DNA of 43,354 bases from an uncultured Armatimonadota bacterium (GTDB lineage: Bacteria; Armatimonadota; Armatimonadia; Armatimonadales; Armatimonadaceae). This document shows positions 8,962 through 16,719 of the stretch, piece by piece; the stretch's first letter is position 1; each line of letters starts with the position of its first letter. The translations under genes and the position numbers were made by a program. The notes under the pieces are model-generated. The model had not been told where the DNA came from. It searched no databases and saw only the letters and a list, made by a program, of their open reading frames with translations. The stretch covers positions 1 to 43,354 of the forward strand of contig CAIWTR010000646.1 in the NCBI GenBank assembly GCA_903915615.1. Direction: 5' to 3'.

Positions 8962-9680
8962 GGTTGCGATGCTCCTTGCGTTACAGGATTGGTAGATGTC
9001 ACATCACTGCTCGAGATAACAACGACAAACTGATGAAGCTGGTCCGATGACTCATCGGTCAGGCGGTATAGAACCTTGACTGCCGCCGGGAGCCGCCTTG
9101 TGCCAGCACTTGTATCCCACTCACTCAGCCACTGCGAACCATCCCAGAACTGAAACCCTACCTCGGTAACATCGGGGCTGACCAAAGACTCAAAGCCACC
9201 TTGCAGCGGATCGGCATCAACAGGGCGCTGCACGCGCTCAAACAATCCAGTTGCATTACCAGCATCGCCTGTCGCAACCGTCCCATAGGAATACTCAGCA
9301 AGACCGCCCAGCGGACCATAGGTTTCATGAACATCATCAAAGGTCAGCTCTGCATCGAGAGATCCGCCTGGGATGAAGGAATAACCCGATGTAAACGAAA
9401 GACGCGTTGCCCCAAGGTCGCTTGTTGCATCATCCGAGGATGCGACAAAGAAGGACTTCGTATCGTTGGCATCCGCGCTCAACGATGCGCATGACAGAGA
9501 TTGACGCAAACCGGATGTCCAGTCTGACTTGCTCTGCTCTGTTTGCAGCACTCGTTGAGAAAAATAGAGGTGATCGACTCCAGCCCGGAATGCCACTGCA
9601 GATGCAGCCACGACGATGCCGCCGATGCCCATGGCAACGAGAACTTCTATCAGCGTTAGACCTGACTGGCATCGCCTCAC
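8958..9680 (-). CDS. gspJ: Minor pseudopilin GspJ
   Basis: A 240-residue protein starting at GTG in a GTGA overlap with gspI. The prepilin motif is QSGLTLIEVLVAMGIGG, with the classical Gly before the cleavage site, unlike its neighbours that have Ala. Past the helix it has the length and mixed alpha/beta character of GspJ, including a WDTSAGTRRLPAAVKV segment near the end that matches the conserved C-terminal strand of GspJ. It would sit in the GspI-J-K tip complex. Assignment to J rather than another minor pseudopilin rests on order and size. Confidence 0.82.
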   Translation of the reverse strand: MRRCQSGLTLIEVLVAMGIGGIVVAASAVAFRAGVDHLYFSQRVLQTEQSKSDWTSGLRQSLSCASLSADANDTKSFFVASSDDATSDLGATRLSFTSGYSFIPGGSLDAELTFDDVHETYGPLGGLAEYSYGTVATGDAGNATGLFERVQRPVDADPLQGGFESLVSPDVTEVGFQFWDGSQWLSEWDTSAGTRRLPAAVKVLYRLTDESSDQLHQFVVVISSSDVTSTNPVTQGASQP

Positions 9681-10066
9681 GGTTGTCCACCTGTTCCTGT
9701 GGTTGACGTCGAGGATGAATCAAACACAATCGTTGAGAGAGACTGCTGGGAGACCGCATCCGTGGCAGTGATGGTCACCACAAAGGTGCCTTCAACAGTG
9801 CCTGGTTGGACATCGATGTTGTAGCTGGCATCCGGGGCTCCGTCGTCCGCAAAGTCACCATCTGTGGGCGTCTCCGTTACGGGCGATGTAACTCCGATCT
9901 CTTCGATTTTGTTCGCTGCCAATCGGAGGAGACGTTCCGAATGGACGGCATTGATGTTTGTTTTCTGCAGGGATGCCAGAGCCTGCATCGCAGCAACGAC
10001 ACCAACGCCACAAAGTATTACCGCGACCATCGCTTCGACAAGCGTAAATGCACGCCTACTGTGCAT
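9677..10066 (-). CDS. gspI: Minor pseudopilin GspI
   Basis: A 129-residue pseudopilin with the motif RRAFTLVEAMVAVILCGVG, followed by ALASLQKTN and a small beta domain. Size and place between gspH and gspJ match GspI. The frame extends upstream to 10153 but would bury the prepilin motif 30 residues inside, so the ATG at 10066 is chosen; it overlaps the end of gspH by 11 bases. The residue before the cleavage site is Ala instead of Gly. Confidence 0.83.
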   Translation of the reverse strand: MHSRRAFTLVEAMVAVILCGVGVVAAMQALASLQKTNINAVHSERLLRLAANKIEEIGVTSPVTETPTDGDFADDGAPDASYNIDVQPGTVEGTFVVTITATDAVSQQSLSTIVFDSSSTSTTGTGGQP

Positions 10067-10598
10067 TGTCAGGGACCCAGTCACCGGCAGCCCATTTACC
10101 GCCTGAAGCCTGCGCATCCGGTAGGTTATCCTGCGTAAACCAGGTTGCTGCACCCGTCTTTGTCACACGGAGAATCAGACTGCTTCCTGTGTCGGTTGTG
10201 AATGTCAGGTCAGCAGCATCACATTGACCATCCGCGTAGGCGGACCAGTTATCGAGAGGCTGCGGATCTCCGTTAGCCTCAACCGGCGGCGTCTCGACAG
10301 ATTCCAGTGTCAGCTTTCCATTGAACGTGGATGACCTGATCTCGGTAGGGTCTTGGGAACCTTGAACACTTTCCATCACCAGCGTTCCACTGTCATCACG
10401 CAACCGAACCGTAACGGAAGCCTTCTTTGCCTCGGACATCGCTTGTGCGACAAACACAACAACATTTGACTTAGCGGTGACCATTGCCATGGCATCCTGC
10501 ATCCGCATCACATTGGGAATCACCAATGTCGCAAGCAAGAGAAGGATGCCAATGAGAACTGACATCTCTACCAGGGAAAAAGCCCTTCGCCTAGTCAT
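10056..10598 (-). CDS. gspH: Minor pseudopilin GspH
   Basis: A 180-residue protein with the prepilin motif RRRAFSLVEMSVLIGILLLL, then a helix with SNVVVFVAQAMSEAKK and a beta-rich C-terminal domain, the layout of GspH/FimT proteins. It has Ala at the -1 position. It follows gspG after an 11-base gap, the only non-overlapping junction in the secretion operon. It likely caps the pseudopilus below the I-J-K tip. Confidence 0.8.
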   Translation of the reverse strand: MTRRRAFSLVEMSVLIGILLLLATLVIPNVMRMQDAMAMVTAKSNVVVFVAQAMSEAKKASVTVRLRDDSGTLVMESVQGSQDPTEIRSSTFNGKLTLESVETPPVEANGDPQPLDNWSAYADGQCDAADLTFTTDTGSSLILRVTKTGAATWFTQDNLPDAQASGGKWAAGDWVPDNAQ

Positions 10599-10609
10599 GA
10601 TGTGACGAA

Positions 10610-11038
10610 CTATTCGCTCGTGATGTCAGCGGCATCACCTTCGCCACCGGGAGCCATGTCTGAGCCGTAGCTAGTGATGACAAAGTCTTGTCCGTTAGAA
10701 CCTGGAGCTTCATAAGCATAGTCACCGCCCCAAGGGTCCTGTGGGAGTTCCTTCTGGCTGTAAGGTCCACGCCAGCCGTTGACGTTGCTCGGTTGCTGCC
10801 GAAGAGACATCAGGCCATCTTCGGTACTTGGATATTGATCGCAGTCCACTCTGTACTGCTGAAGCATTCCAGTAAGTGTCGAGATATCCGTCGCAGCCTT
10901 GGCGCGCTTTGCATCACCGGTTCGGCCAACAACCCGGGGAACGATAAGCGCAGCAAGAATCGCGAGAATAAGGATGACGACCAAAAGCTCAATGAGCGTA
11001 AAGGCGCGCCGTGAACGTAAGTTTCGCATGATTTTCAT
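10610..11038 (-). CDS. gspG: Major pseudopilin GspG
   Basis: A 142-residue protein with the full GspG pattern: RRAFTLIELLVVILILAIL, the VPRVVGRTGDAKRAKA helix, then YPSTEDGL, WRGPY, LPQDPWG and DYAYEAPG. The calcium-binding loop region with the C-terminal TSYGSDMAPGGEGDAADI is typical of GspG rather than type IV pilins. It forms the pseudopilus shaft that pushes substrates through the secretin. The clear GspG signature is the strongest reason to call the operon a type II secretion system. ATGA overlap with gspF sets the start. Confidence 0.95.
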   Translation of the reverse strand: MKIMRNLRSRRAFTLIELLVVILILAILAALIVPRVVGRTGDAKRAKAATDISTLTGMLQQYRVDCDQYPSTEDGLMSLRQQPSNVNGWRGPYSQKELPQDPWGGDYAYEAPGSNGQDFVITSYGSDMAPGGEGDAADITSE

Positions 11039-12255
11039 TTCACCAAGTTACCTGCCATAAAGATTGGTATCAAAACAGAAAGAACGACAAATCCAACAAA
11101 AACACCCATTGATAGCATGATTGCGGGCTCCAGAAATGAGACGAGCCGCCGCATCCCGGTATCCACTTCAAAGTCCATCGAATCGGAGACCCTGCCTAAC
11201 ATCCGAGGTAAGTCACCCGTTTCCTCACCAATCGCAACCATGTGCGTAAGGACCGGAGGAAAACAACGGGCATCGCGGAGAGCATCCGCAATCGCACGCC
11301 CTTCACGCACCTCTTGTTCAACTTTTTTGCAAGCCAGCTGGTAAACACGGTTTCCACTGGAAAGTCCAGCAATCTGAAGTGCATCGAGGATGGAAACACC
11401 GCCGTAGACCAACGTACCAAGCACGCGAGCGAATCGTGAAACCGTAGCCTTCTGAACCACGGGACCCATGACCGGAACTTTCAAAATAATCGTGTCAAAC
11501 GTGGTCCGACCTGATTCTGTTGCGAGCCATGTACGAATCAGAACAACCGACCCGATGATCATCCCAATCGCAAGTGGCCACTTGGTCGACAGAAAGTCTG
11601 AAGATGTCAACAGAAAACGCGTCGTGATCGGTAGATCATCTCCTAGGTCTTTGAACACACCACTCATTTTCGGGACGACAAATCCGATCAGGAATGCAAC
11701 AACAAATACTGCAGTCGCAGCCAGAATACTCGGATAGACCATCGCACTAACGATTTGTGAGCGTCGCGCAACTTCTTTTTCCTGAAAGTCGGCAAGCCTT
11801 CCGGCGACTTCAGGAAACTGCCCGGATGCTTCACCTGATCGCAGTGTCTGTGTAAACACATCGTTGAACAGACGTGGGAATTTAGCCAGTGCCTCACTGA
11901 CAGGCATTCCACCGCGTACATCTTCGAGAACGGATGCACAGATTCCAATGAGCTGCTGATTTTCGGTTTGTTCGCCAACCACTTGAAGAACACGGTCCAG
12001 CGGAAGTCCCGCTCCCGACAGGTCTGCCAGACGACGTGTAAACGTAGCCAAATCCTCCCGGCTGGGGGCGCGACCACCCGCTGTGAAGGCAGAGACTGGG
12101 TTCGAGGATGCCTTTTGCTCGGCTATCTCTGTGACGTAGCGACCCGCAGATGCGAGCTGTGCAATGGCAGCATCCTTGTTATCCGCATCAACAATTCCCG
12201 TGCGCTTTGCACCCGTGGAATCGATGGCAATATATGTGAACTGAAGACTAGCCAT
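11035..12255 (-). CDS. gspF: Inner-membrane platform protein GspF
   Basis: A 406-residue protein with two tandem T2SSF domains (about 70-190 and 270-395) and three predicted membrane segments, the size typical for GspF/PilC. Recognisable features are FTRRLADLSGAGLPLDRVL in the first domain (with one base change from many homologues) and the matching FARVLGTLVYGGVSILDAL in the second. The GEETGDLPRMLGRV segment and the last hydrophobic helix ending MAGNLVK are also standard. It links the GspE motor to the pseudopilus. Its ATG shares one base with the gspE stop (TAATG). Confidence 0.95.
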   Translation of the reverse strand: MASLQFTYIAIDSTGAKRTGIVDADNKDAAIAQLASAGRYVTEIAEQKASSNPVSAFTAGGRAPSREDLATFTRRLADLSGAGLPLDRVLQVVGEQTENQQLIGICASVLEDVRGGMPVSEALAKFPRLFNDVFTQTLRSGEASGQFPEVAGRLADFQEKEVARRSQIVSAMVYPSILAATAVFVVAFLIGFVVPKMSGVFKDLGDDLPITTRFLLTSSDFLSTKWPLAIGMIIGSVVLIRTWLATESGRTTFDTIILKVPVMGPVVQKATVSRFARVLGTLVYGGVSILDALQIAGLSSGNRVYQLACKKVEQEVREGRAIADALRDARCFPPVLTHMVAIGEETGDLPRMLGRVSDSMDFEVDTGMRRLVSFLEPAIMLSMGVFVGFVVLSVLIPIFMAGNLVK

Positions 12256-13808
12256 TAAAGTCCATCACGCTGACAAACACGCAGCACTTCTTCCGGAGTC
12301 GTCTTGCCATCCATCACAGACAGGCGGCCATCACCGAGCAAGGTACGCATTCCGTAAGCGGCAATCGCATGATCGCGTAACTGAGTACTATTTGACCGTT
12401 CAACAGTCATTCTGCGGATAGGTTCATCCACTTCGAAGAGCTCATACAGCGCCTGGCGACCCTTGTAGCCGGTGTTCTGGCATTTGTCGCATCCAGTCCC
12501 GCGCCGGAATGTGGCAGTCGCGGCCATTTCTGGTGAGACGCCGATTGCGCGTAGTGACGCAGCGGATGGCGTGTCAGGGGCGGCACAGACCGGGCATAGT
12601 CTCCTGACAAGGCGTTGGGCGACGGCACCGATAAGGGATGATGCCACGAGGTAAGGTTCCACTCCCATGTCCAGCATTCTCGTAATAGAGCCAGGAGCAT
12701 CATTGGTGTGGAGAGTACTGAATACAAGGTGGCCTGTTAGAGCTGCATGAATGGAAATCTCAGCGGTCTCATGGTCACGGATTTCTCCAACCATAATGAC
12801 ATCCGGGTCCTGACGCACGATGCTGCGCAGACCGCTTGCGAAGGTCAAACCGATGTTTGGGCGAACTTGAATCTGTGAGATACCAGTGACTTGGTACTCG
12901 ACCGGGTCTTCAATCGTCAGGATGTTTGTGGTGGGGGACCAGATCTCCTGCAGGGATGCATACAGCGTCGTTGACTTACCAGAGCCCGTAGGTCCGGTAA
13001 CCAGGACCACTCCGTATGGAGTGTGAATCAGGTCACGGTAGCGCCCAAGCAAGTCTGGCCGCATACCGAGCTCTTCCAGCCCAAGCATCGCGGTGCCCTT
13101 GTCAAGAATACGCATAACGGCACGTTCACCGAATACGGTCGGAACGATGCTGACACGGACATCGATGGCACGACCCGCAATCACAAGCTTAATACGGCCA
13201 TCCTGTGGGAGTCGCCGCTCAGCGATGTTCATCTCACCCAGAATCTTGAGGCGGGAAATCAGAGCTGCATGCATTCTCTTGGGCGGATTTAACGTGCTAC
13301 GCAGCATTCCATCAACACGGCTTCGGACCTTGACTTCGCGCTCATACGGCTCGATGTGGATATCACTTGCACCATCGCGGATCGCTTGTGCAAAAATCAG
13401 ATTGACCATCTGAACAACAGCCGTTTCACCGGCCATTTTCTGGAGGTCGGCCAAGTCTGTCGTATCGTCGATTTCGGTTGCGGCACTGCCATCGGCAGTT
13501 CCTGGGAGATCTGAGAGAATCTTTTCGAGGAAGACTTCTTCAATCAGCTCCCGGATGCGCTGCGGGTCACCGAGAACAGCCCGAACGGGTATTCCGAGAA
13601 CCATTCCAAGCTCATCCACAGCGCCCAAATTTTCCACGCTTCCAATCGCAACAAACAGAATTCCGTTTTCGCTTGCGAACGGAAGCACTTGTCTTTGAAT
13701 TGCAAATTCGGGTTGAACTGCATCCAACGCGTCCGGGGATGGTTTGATTTCATTCAAATCCACGGTCGGGAATGCATGTTCTGGGGATGTGTTGATGGAA
13801 AAGTTCAT
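12255..13808 (-). CDS. gspE: Type II secretion ATPase GspE
   Basis: A 517-residue hexameric ATPase. After an N-terminal GspE/PilB-type domain it has the Walker A box GPTGSGKST (about 272-280), the Asp box region TIEDPVEYQ, Walker B DVIMVGEIRD (about 336-345) and the His box LTGHLVFSTLHTND. Two CxxC pairs (CPVC near 408 and CDKC near 441) form the zinc-binding insert found in GspE/PilB. It powers pseudopilus assembly. The first gene of the eleven-gene operon. The frame also opens at a TTG at 13850; the ATG at 13808 is preferred, though neither has a good ribosome binding site, so the start is uncertain. Confidence 0.94.
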   Translation of the reverse strand: MNFSINTSPEHAFPTVDLNEIKPSPDALDAVQPEFAIQRQVLPFASENGILFVAIGSVENLGAVDELGMVLGIPVRAVLGDPQRIRELIEEVFLEKILSDLPGTADGSAATEIDDTTDLADLQKMAGETAVVQMVNLIFAQAIRDGASDIHIEPYEREVKVRSRVDGMLRSTLNPPKRMHAALISRLKILGEMNIAERRLPQDGRIKLVIAGRAIDVRVSIVPTVFGERAVMRILDKGTAMLGLEELGMRPDLLGRYRDLIHTPYGVVLVTGPTGSGKSTTLYASLQEIWSPTTNILTIEDPVEYQVTGISQIQVRPNIGLTFASGLRSIVRQDPDVIMVGEIRDHETAEISIHAALTGHLVFSTLHTNDAPGSITRMLDMGVEPYLVASSLIGAVAQRLVRRLCPVCAAPDTPSAASLRAIGVSPEMAATATFRRGTGCDKCQNTGYKGRQALYELFEVDEPIRRMTVERSNSTQLRDHAIAAYGMRTLLGDGRLSVMDGKTTPEEVLRVCQRDGL

Positions 13809-13890
13809 GAGCCGGGGTTGATAGACGCTAAGCGGGCGCCGCGGGTTCAATATCCCACAGACATGAAAAAGATGGCAATATACTGTTTAC

Positions 13891-13921
13891 GTTAATCTTT
13901 GGTTAATGACAGTTGTATAAA
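13891..13921 (+). promoter_or_regulatory. PhoB-box-like direct repeat and -10 element before the response regulator
   Basis: GTTAATC (13891-13897) and GTTAATG (13902-13908) are 7-bp direct repeats separated by 4 bases, an 11-bp period. This is the geometry bound by PhoB/OmpR-type dimers. A TATAAA sequence (13916-13921) follows 7 bases later and could be the -10 element, with the repeats replacing the -35. The regulator's own gene starts at 13943, so autoregulation is plausible. The site is also within 100 bp of gspE on the other strand. The sequence does not match the E. coli Pho box itself. Confidence 0.45.
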
Positions 13922-13942
13922 TGCAGTGCAACAATAATTTTG

Positions 13943-14644
13943 ATGAATGATGCCAAAATACTTGTCGTTGACGACGAGCCAACTCTCTCGGAGGTTATTT
14001 CCTATAACCTTCGTCAGGCAGGCTATACAACGGTTACAGCTGCGGATGCAGATGAGGCATTAAGAATCTTCAAGGAAGAAAAGCCTGACCTGATTTTGCT
14101 AGATGTAATGTTGCCACAGGGCTCAGGGTTTGATGTATGCCGTTTGATCCGTCAGCAGGGCAGCAATGTTCCAATCATCATGCTCACGGCGAGGATTGCT
14201 GAATCAGACCGTGTCCTTGGTTTTGAGCTTGGAGCCGATGACTATGTGCTCAAGCCTTTTGCAACACGGGAACTGATTGCCCGCGTCAAGGCCCTTCTGC
14301 GCCGGTCCAGAACGACATCCGATGAGAATCCAGCCACCGATCTGTTGGTTTCTGCATCGCTTGGGATGACGATTGACACCGATAAGCGCTCCGTCGCCAT
14401 CAATGGCCGTGAGGTCAAGCTGTCACGTAAAGAATTCGAAGTGCTTGCTTTAATGGTCACACATCCAGGGCGTGTGTTTGAGCGGTCTGTACTGCTTGAG
14501 CGTATCTGGGGCGGTGAGTCGGTTGTCGATGAGCGTACGGTTGATGTGCATATCCGTTGGCTGCGTGAAAAGATCGAACCGGAACCATCGAAGCCTGTTC
14601 ACTTGCTGACCCTAAGGGGAATCGGTTATAAGTTTCAACCATGA
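13943..14644 (+). CDS. PhoB/OmpR-family response regulator
   Basis: A 233-residue two-component regulator. The receiver domain (1-120) has the acidic pair Asp10-Asp11, phospho-acceptor Asp54 in LILLDVMLP, Thr82 and Lys104 (VLKPF). The C-terminal winged-helix DNA-binding domain (about 135-230) includes LSRKEFEVLALM, the recognition region DERTVDVHIRWLREKIE and the closing LLTLRGIGYKF, as in PhoB, PhoP and OmpR. The ATG at 13943 is chosen over an upstream TTG because it gives the family N-terminus (NDAKILVVDDEP). No Shine-Dalgarno is visible. It overlaps the histidine kinase gene by ATGA. The PhoB subtype is likely, from a PhoR-like partner, but not proven. Confidence 0.93.
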   Translation: MNDAKILVVDDEPTLSEVISYNLRQAGYTTVTAADADEALRIFKEEKPDLILLDVMLPQGSGFDVCRLIRQQGSNVPIIMLTARIAESDRVLGFELGADDYVLKPFATRELIARVKALLRRSRTTSDENPATDLLVSASLGMTIDTDKRSVAINGREVKLSRKEFEVLALMVTHPGRVFERSVLLERIWGGESVVDERTVDVHIRWLREKIEPEPSKPVHLLTLRGIGYKFQP

Positions 14645-15726
14645 GACCAGGATGGACATGGCTGTCCGATGCCCTCGATGTTCCGTTTCTTGTTGTTGAC
14701 AGCAAGCGCGACATTCGCCACATCAACAAGCATGCGCAGGCATTGTTTTCGCTTGAAAAGAAGCGCGGCAAGGGTTTAGTTGGAAAGTCATTGCTTGCAA
14801 TCACCAGAAACAAACAGCTGGATGAGATTGCAAAGAAGGCAATCCGTTCAGGACAAGCCGGTCCCATTTCTATCATCATCCGTTCCACCAAAGACCTGAC
14901 ATTTCAGGTAAGAGCTGTTAGCAGCGGAAGTGATTCTGCGTCGCTCGTTGCACTTTTCTTCTCAGACCTTACCGATATCGAGCACTTGCGTACGGTACGG
15001 ACGGACTTTGTTGCAAATGTAAGCCATGAGCTTCGGACGCCGCTTGCAAGCATTCGTGCGCTAGCGGAGACGCTCAATTACGGTGCAATCAATGACCCTG
15101 TGATGTCCGAGCGCTTTCTTGGAACAATCATTAAGGAAGTTGACAGGCTTGTTCGCCTCTCTGAAGATTTGCTTTTACTAACCCGTGCCGAGTCAACGGT
15201 TCGTTCACTTGGGCATTTTGACTTGCGTGATGTTGTTCAGGATGTTTACGACAGATTGGCATCTGTTGCTGATCGCAGAGGGGTTCAGTACAAGTTATCC
15301 TTGCCAGATACCCACGTTTTAATTTGCGCTGACTATTCAGAGCTTGATCAGGTTGTCTTCAATCTGATTGACAATGGCATTAAGTACACATCTCAAGGCG
15401 GATCCGTGCATATTACATGTGCTCAAGTCGGCCAGGATGCAACTCTGTCAGTTGCCGATACGGGTATTGGGATGTTGGTTGAGGACACAGAGCGTATTTT
15501 TGAGCGCTTTTGGCGCGCTGATCGCGCCCGTAAGATGGTCAACGATCAGGGAAGCACGACCAGCGGAACCGGATTAGGGCTTTCCATCGTAAAGCATATT
15601 GTCGAAGCCAATATGGGGACAATCACTGTCAAAAGTGAGCTGGGCATCGGGTCAACTTTTACGGTGAGGTTGCCAATATCGGAACCCGAACCGTATGCTG
15701 TAGACCCGGATCCCAAAGATGAATGA
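14641..15726 (+). CDS. PhoR-like sensor histidine kinase without membrane segments
   Basis: A 361-residue kinase. An N-terminal PAS-like domain (about 8-115) is followed by the dimerisation/phosphoacceptor helix with His129 in FVANVSHELRTPLASI, and the HATPase domain with N box (LDQVVFNLIDNGIKYTS), G1 box (VADTGIGM), F box (ERIFERFWR) and G2 box (GTGLGLSIVKHIVEA). This is the PhoR/WalK-type HisKA-HATPase arrangement. Unlike PhoR it has no hydrophobic N-terminal helices, so it should be soluble or held at the membrane by a partner. It overlaps the regulator by 4 bases and lepB by 8 bases, so all three genes are probably translated together. Confidence 0.93.
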   Translation: MRPGWTWLSDALDVPFLVVDSKRDIRHINKHAQALFSLEKKRGKGLVGKSLLAITRNKQLDEIAKKAIRSGQAGPISIIIRSTKDLTFQVRAVSSGSDSASLVALFFSDLTDIEHLRTVRTDFVANVSHELRTPLASIRALAETLNYGAINDPVMSERFLGTIIKEVDRLVRLSEDLLLLTRAESTVRSLGHFDLRDVVQDVYDRLASVADRRGVQYKLSLPDTHVLICADYSELDQVVFNLIDNGIKYTSQGGSVHITCAQVGQDATLSVADTGIGMLVEDTERIFERFWRADRARKMVNDQGSTTSGTGLGLSIVKHIVEANMGTITVKSELGIGSTFTVRLPISEPEPYAVDPDPKDE

Positions 15727-16648
15727 CCAAGCACCAACCCCAATCACTGACCAAATAGCAAACTTACCCTTGCCCGTCATTATCGCTGTGATTGCTGGGG
15801 CGACATTTCTAAGATTTGTCTTCAAGAAAACCGACCATCCTTTTGCACGCGGTGTCAGCGATCTCTGTGATACGTGCGCATTTGTGCTTGCACTGGCATT
15901 CCTGATCATCCGTCCGTTCGTAGCGCAGGCGTTTTATATACCGACTGAGTCGATGGTCAATACCCTTTTAGTGAATGACCGGCTTGTTGTAGACCGGATT
16001 TCGTATCGTCTTGGTAAGCCGATGCGCGGTGACATCATTGTCTTCGATGCGCCACCAACGGCTACGAATGGTAAGAAGTTGGACTTTATTAAACGGTGCG
16101 TTGCCATCGAAGGTGACACGATCGAAGTCCAACCGCCAAAGATTTTTGCTGGTGACCGTGAGATTGATGCAATCGCGATGACTGGAATGGATTGGCACCG
16201 TCTGCTGCGTGAAATCCTCACGTCGCAAGAGGGTTCTGTAAAGTTCCTTGAAACGGGTGTAAGTGTTGATGCGGGTGCACCGATGAGCATCTCGGACTTT
16301 CAAACTCACCTGAAAACCAAGCTGCAGGAATACACCAAGACAAATGGTGCATCCCTCACGGTGACAATGGCACAGCAGCTGATTGATGCTGGCAAAGAAC
16401 TGAAGATTGTCCCTGGCCGTACGCTCATCAACGGCAAGCTAGCGCCTGAGACGTATACACGGGAAGACCCTGACTATGTGCTCCCGCTTCTTACCATCGG
16501 TAAGGATGAAGTCTTTATGCTCGGTGATAACCGAAACTTCTCACATGACAGCCATATGTGGGGACCTCTTGAGACCAGCCGTATTGTGGGCAAAGCGCAA
16601 GCGATTTGGTTCCCATTGAACCGGATTCAGCTCCTGCGGATTCCGTAG
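15719..16648 (+). CDS. lepB: Signal peptidase I
   Basis: A 309-residue S26 peptidase that removes Sec signal peptides at the outer face of the inner membrane. Two hydrophobic segments (about 18-36 and 52-72) precede the catalytic Ser78 in IPTESMVNTL. The general base is Lys125 in FIKRCVAIEGD, and box E is GDNRNFSHDSHMWG. Between box D and box E there is an extra stretch of about 80 residues (roughly 145-225), including a helical portion with TNGASLTVTMAQQLIDAGKE split over it; short bacterial enzymes lack it. The start overlaps the kinase gene by 8 bases. Being the third gene of a two-component operon is unusual for this essential enzyme. Confidence 0.95.
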   Translation: MNDQAPTPITDQIANLPLPVIIAVIAGATFLRFVFKKTDHPFARGVSDLCDTCAFVLALAFLIIRPFVAQAFYIPTESMVNTLLVNDRLVVDRISYRLGKPMRGDIIVFDAPPTATNGKKLDFIKRCVAIEGDTIEVQPPKIFAGDREIDAIAMTGMDWHRLLREILTSQEGSVKFLETGVSVDAGAPMSISDFQTHLKTKLQEYTKTNGASLTVTMAQQLIDAGKELKIVPGRTLINGKLAPETYTREDPDYVLPLLTIGKDEVFMLGDNRNFSHDSHMWGPLETSRIVGKAQAIWFPLNRIQLLRIP

Positions 16649-16680
16649 AGCGGCAAGACTGATTCTCAGTCGTAGTTGCA

Positions 16681-16708
16681 GTTGGAGTCGTTGATTTCCG
16701 AGTCCAAC
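16681..16708. terminator. Hairpin between convergent lepB and ABC permease genes (weak terminator candidate)
   Basis: GTTGGAGTCG (16681-16690) pairs with CGAGTCCAAC (16699-16708) with one mismatch and an 8-base loop. A smaller stem GACTGA-TTC-TCAGTC lies at 16657-16671. Neither is followed by a clear T-run on either strand. They are the only candidates for ending the two converging transcription units. Confidence 0.35.
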
Positions 16709-16719
16709 AATAGTCGCAT

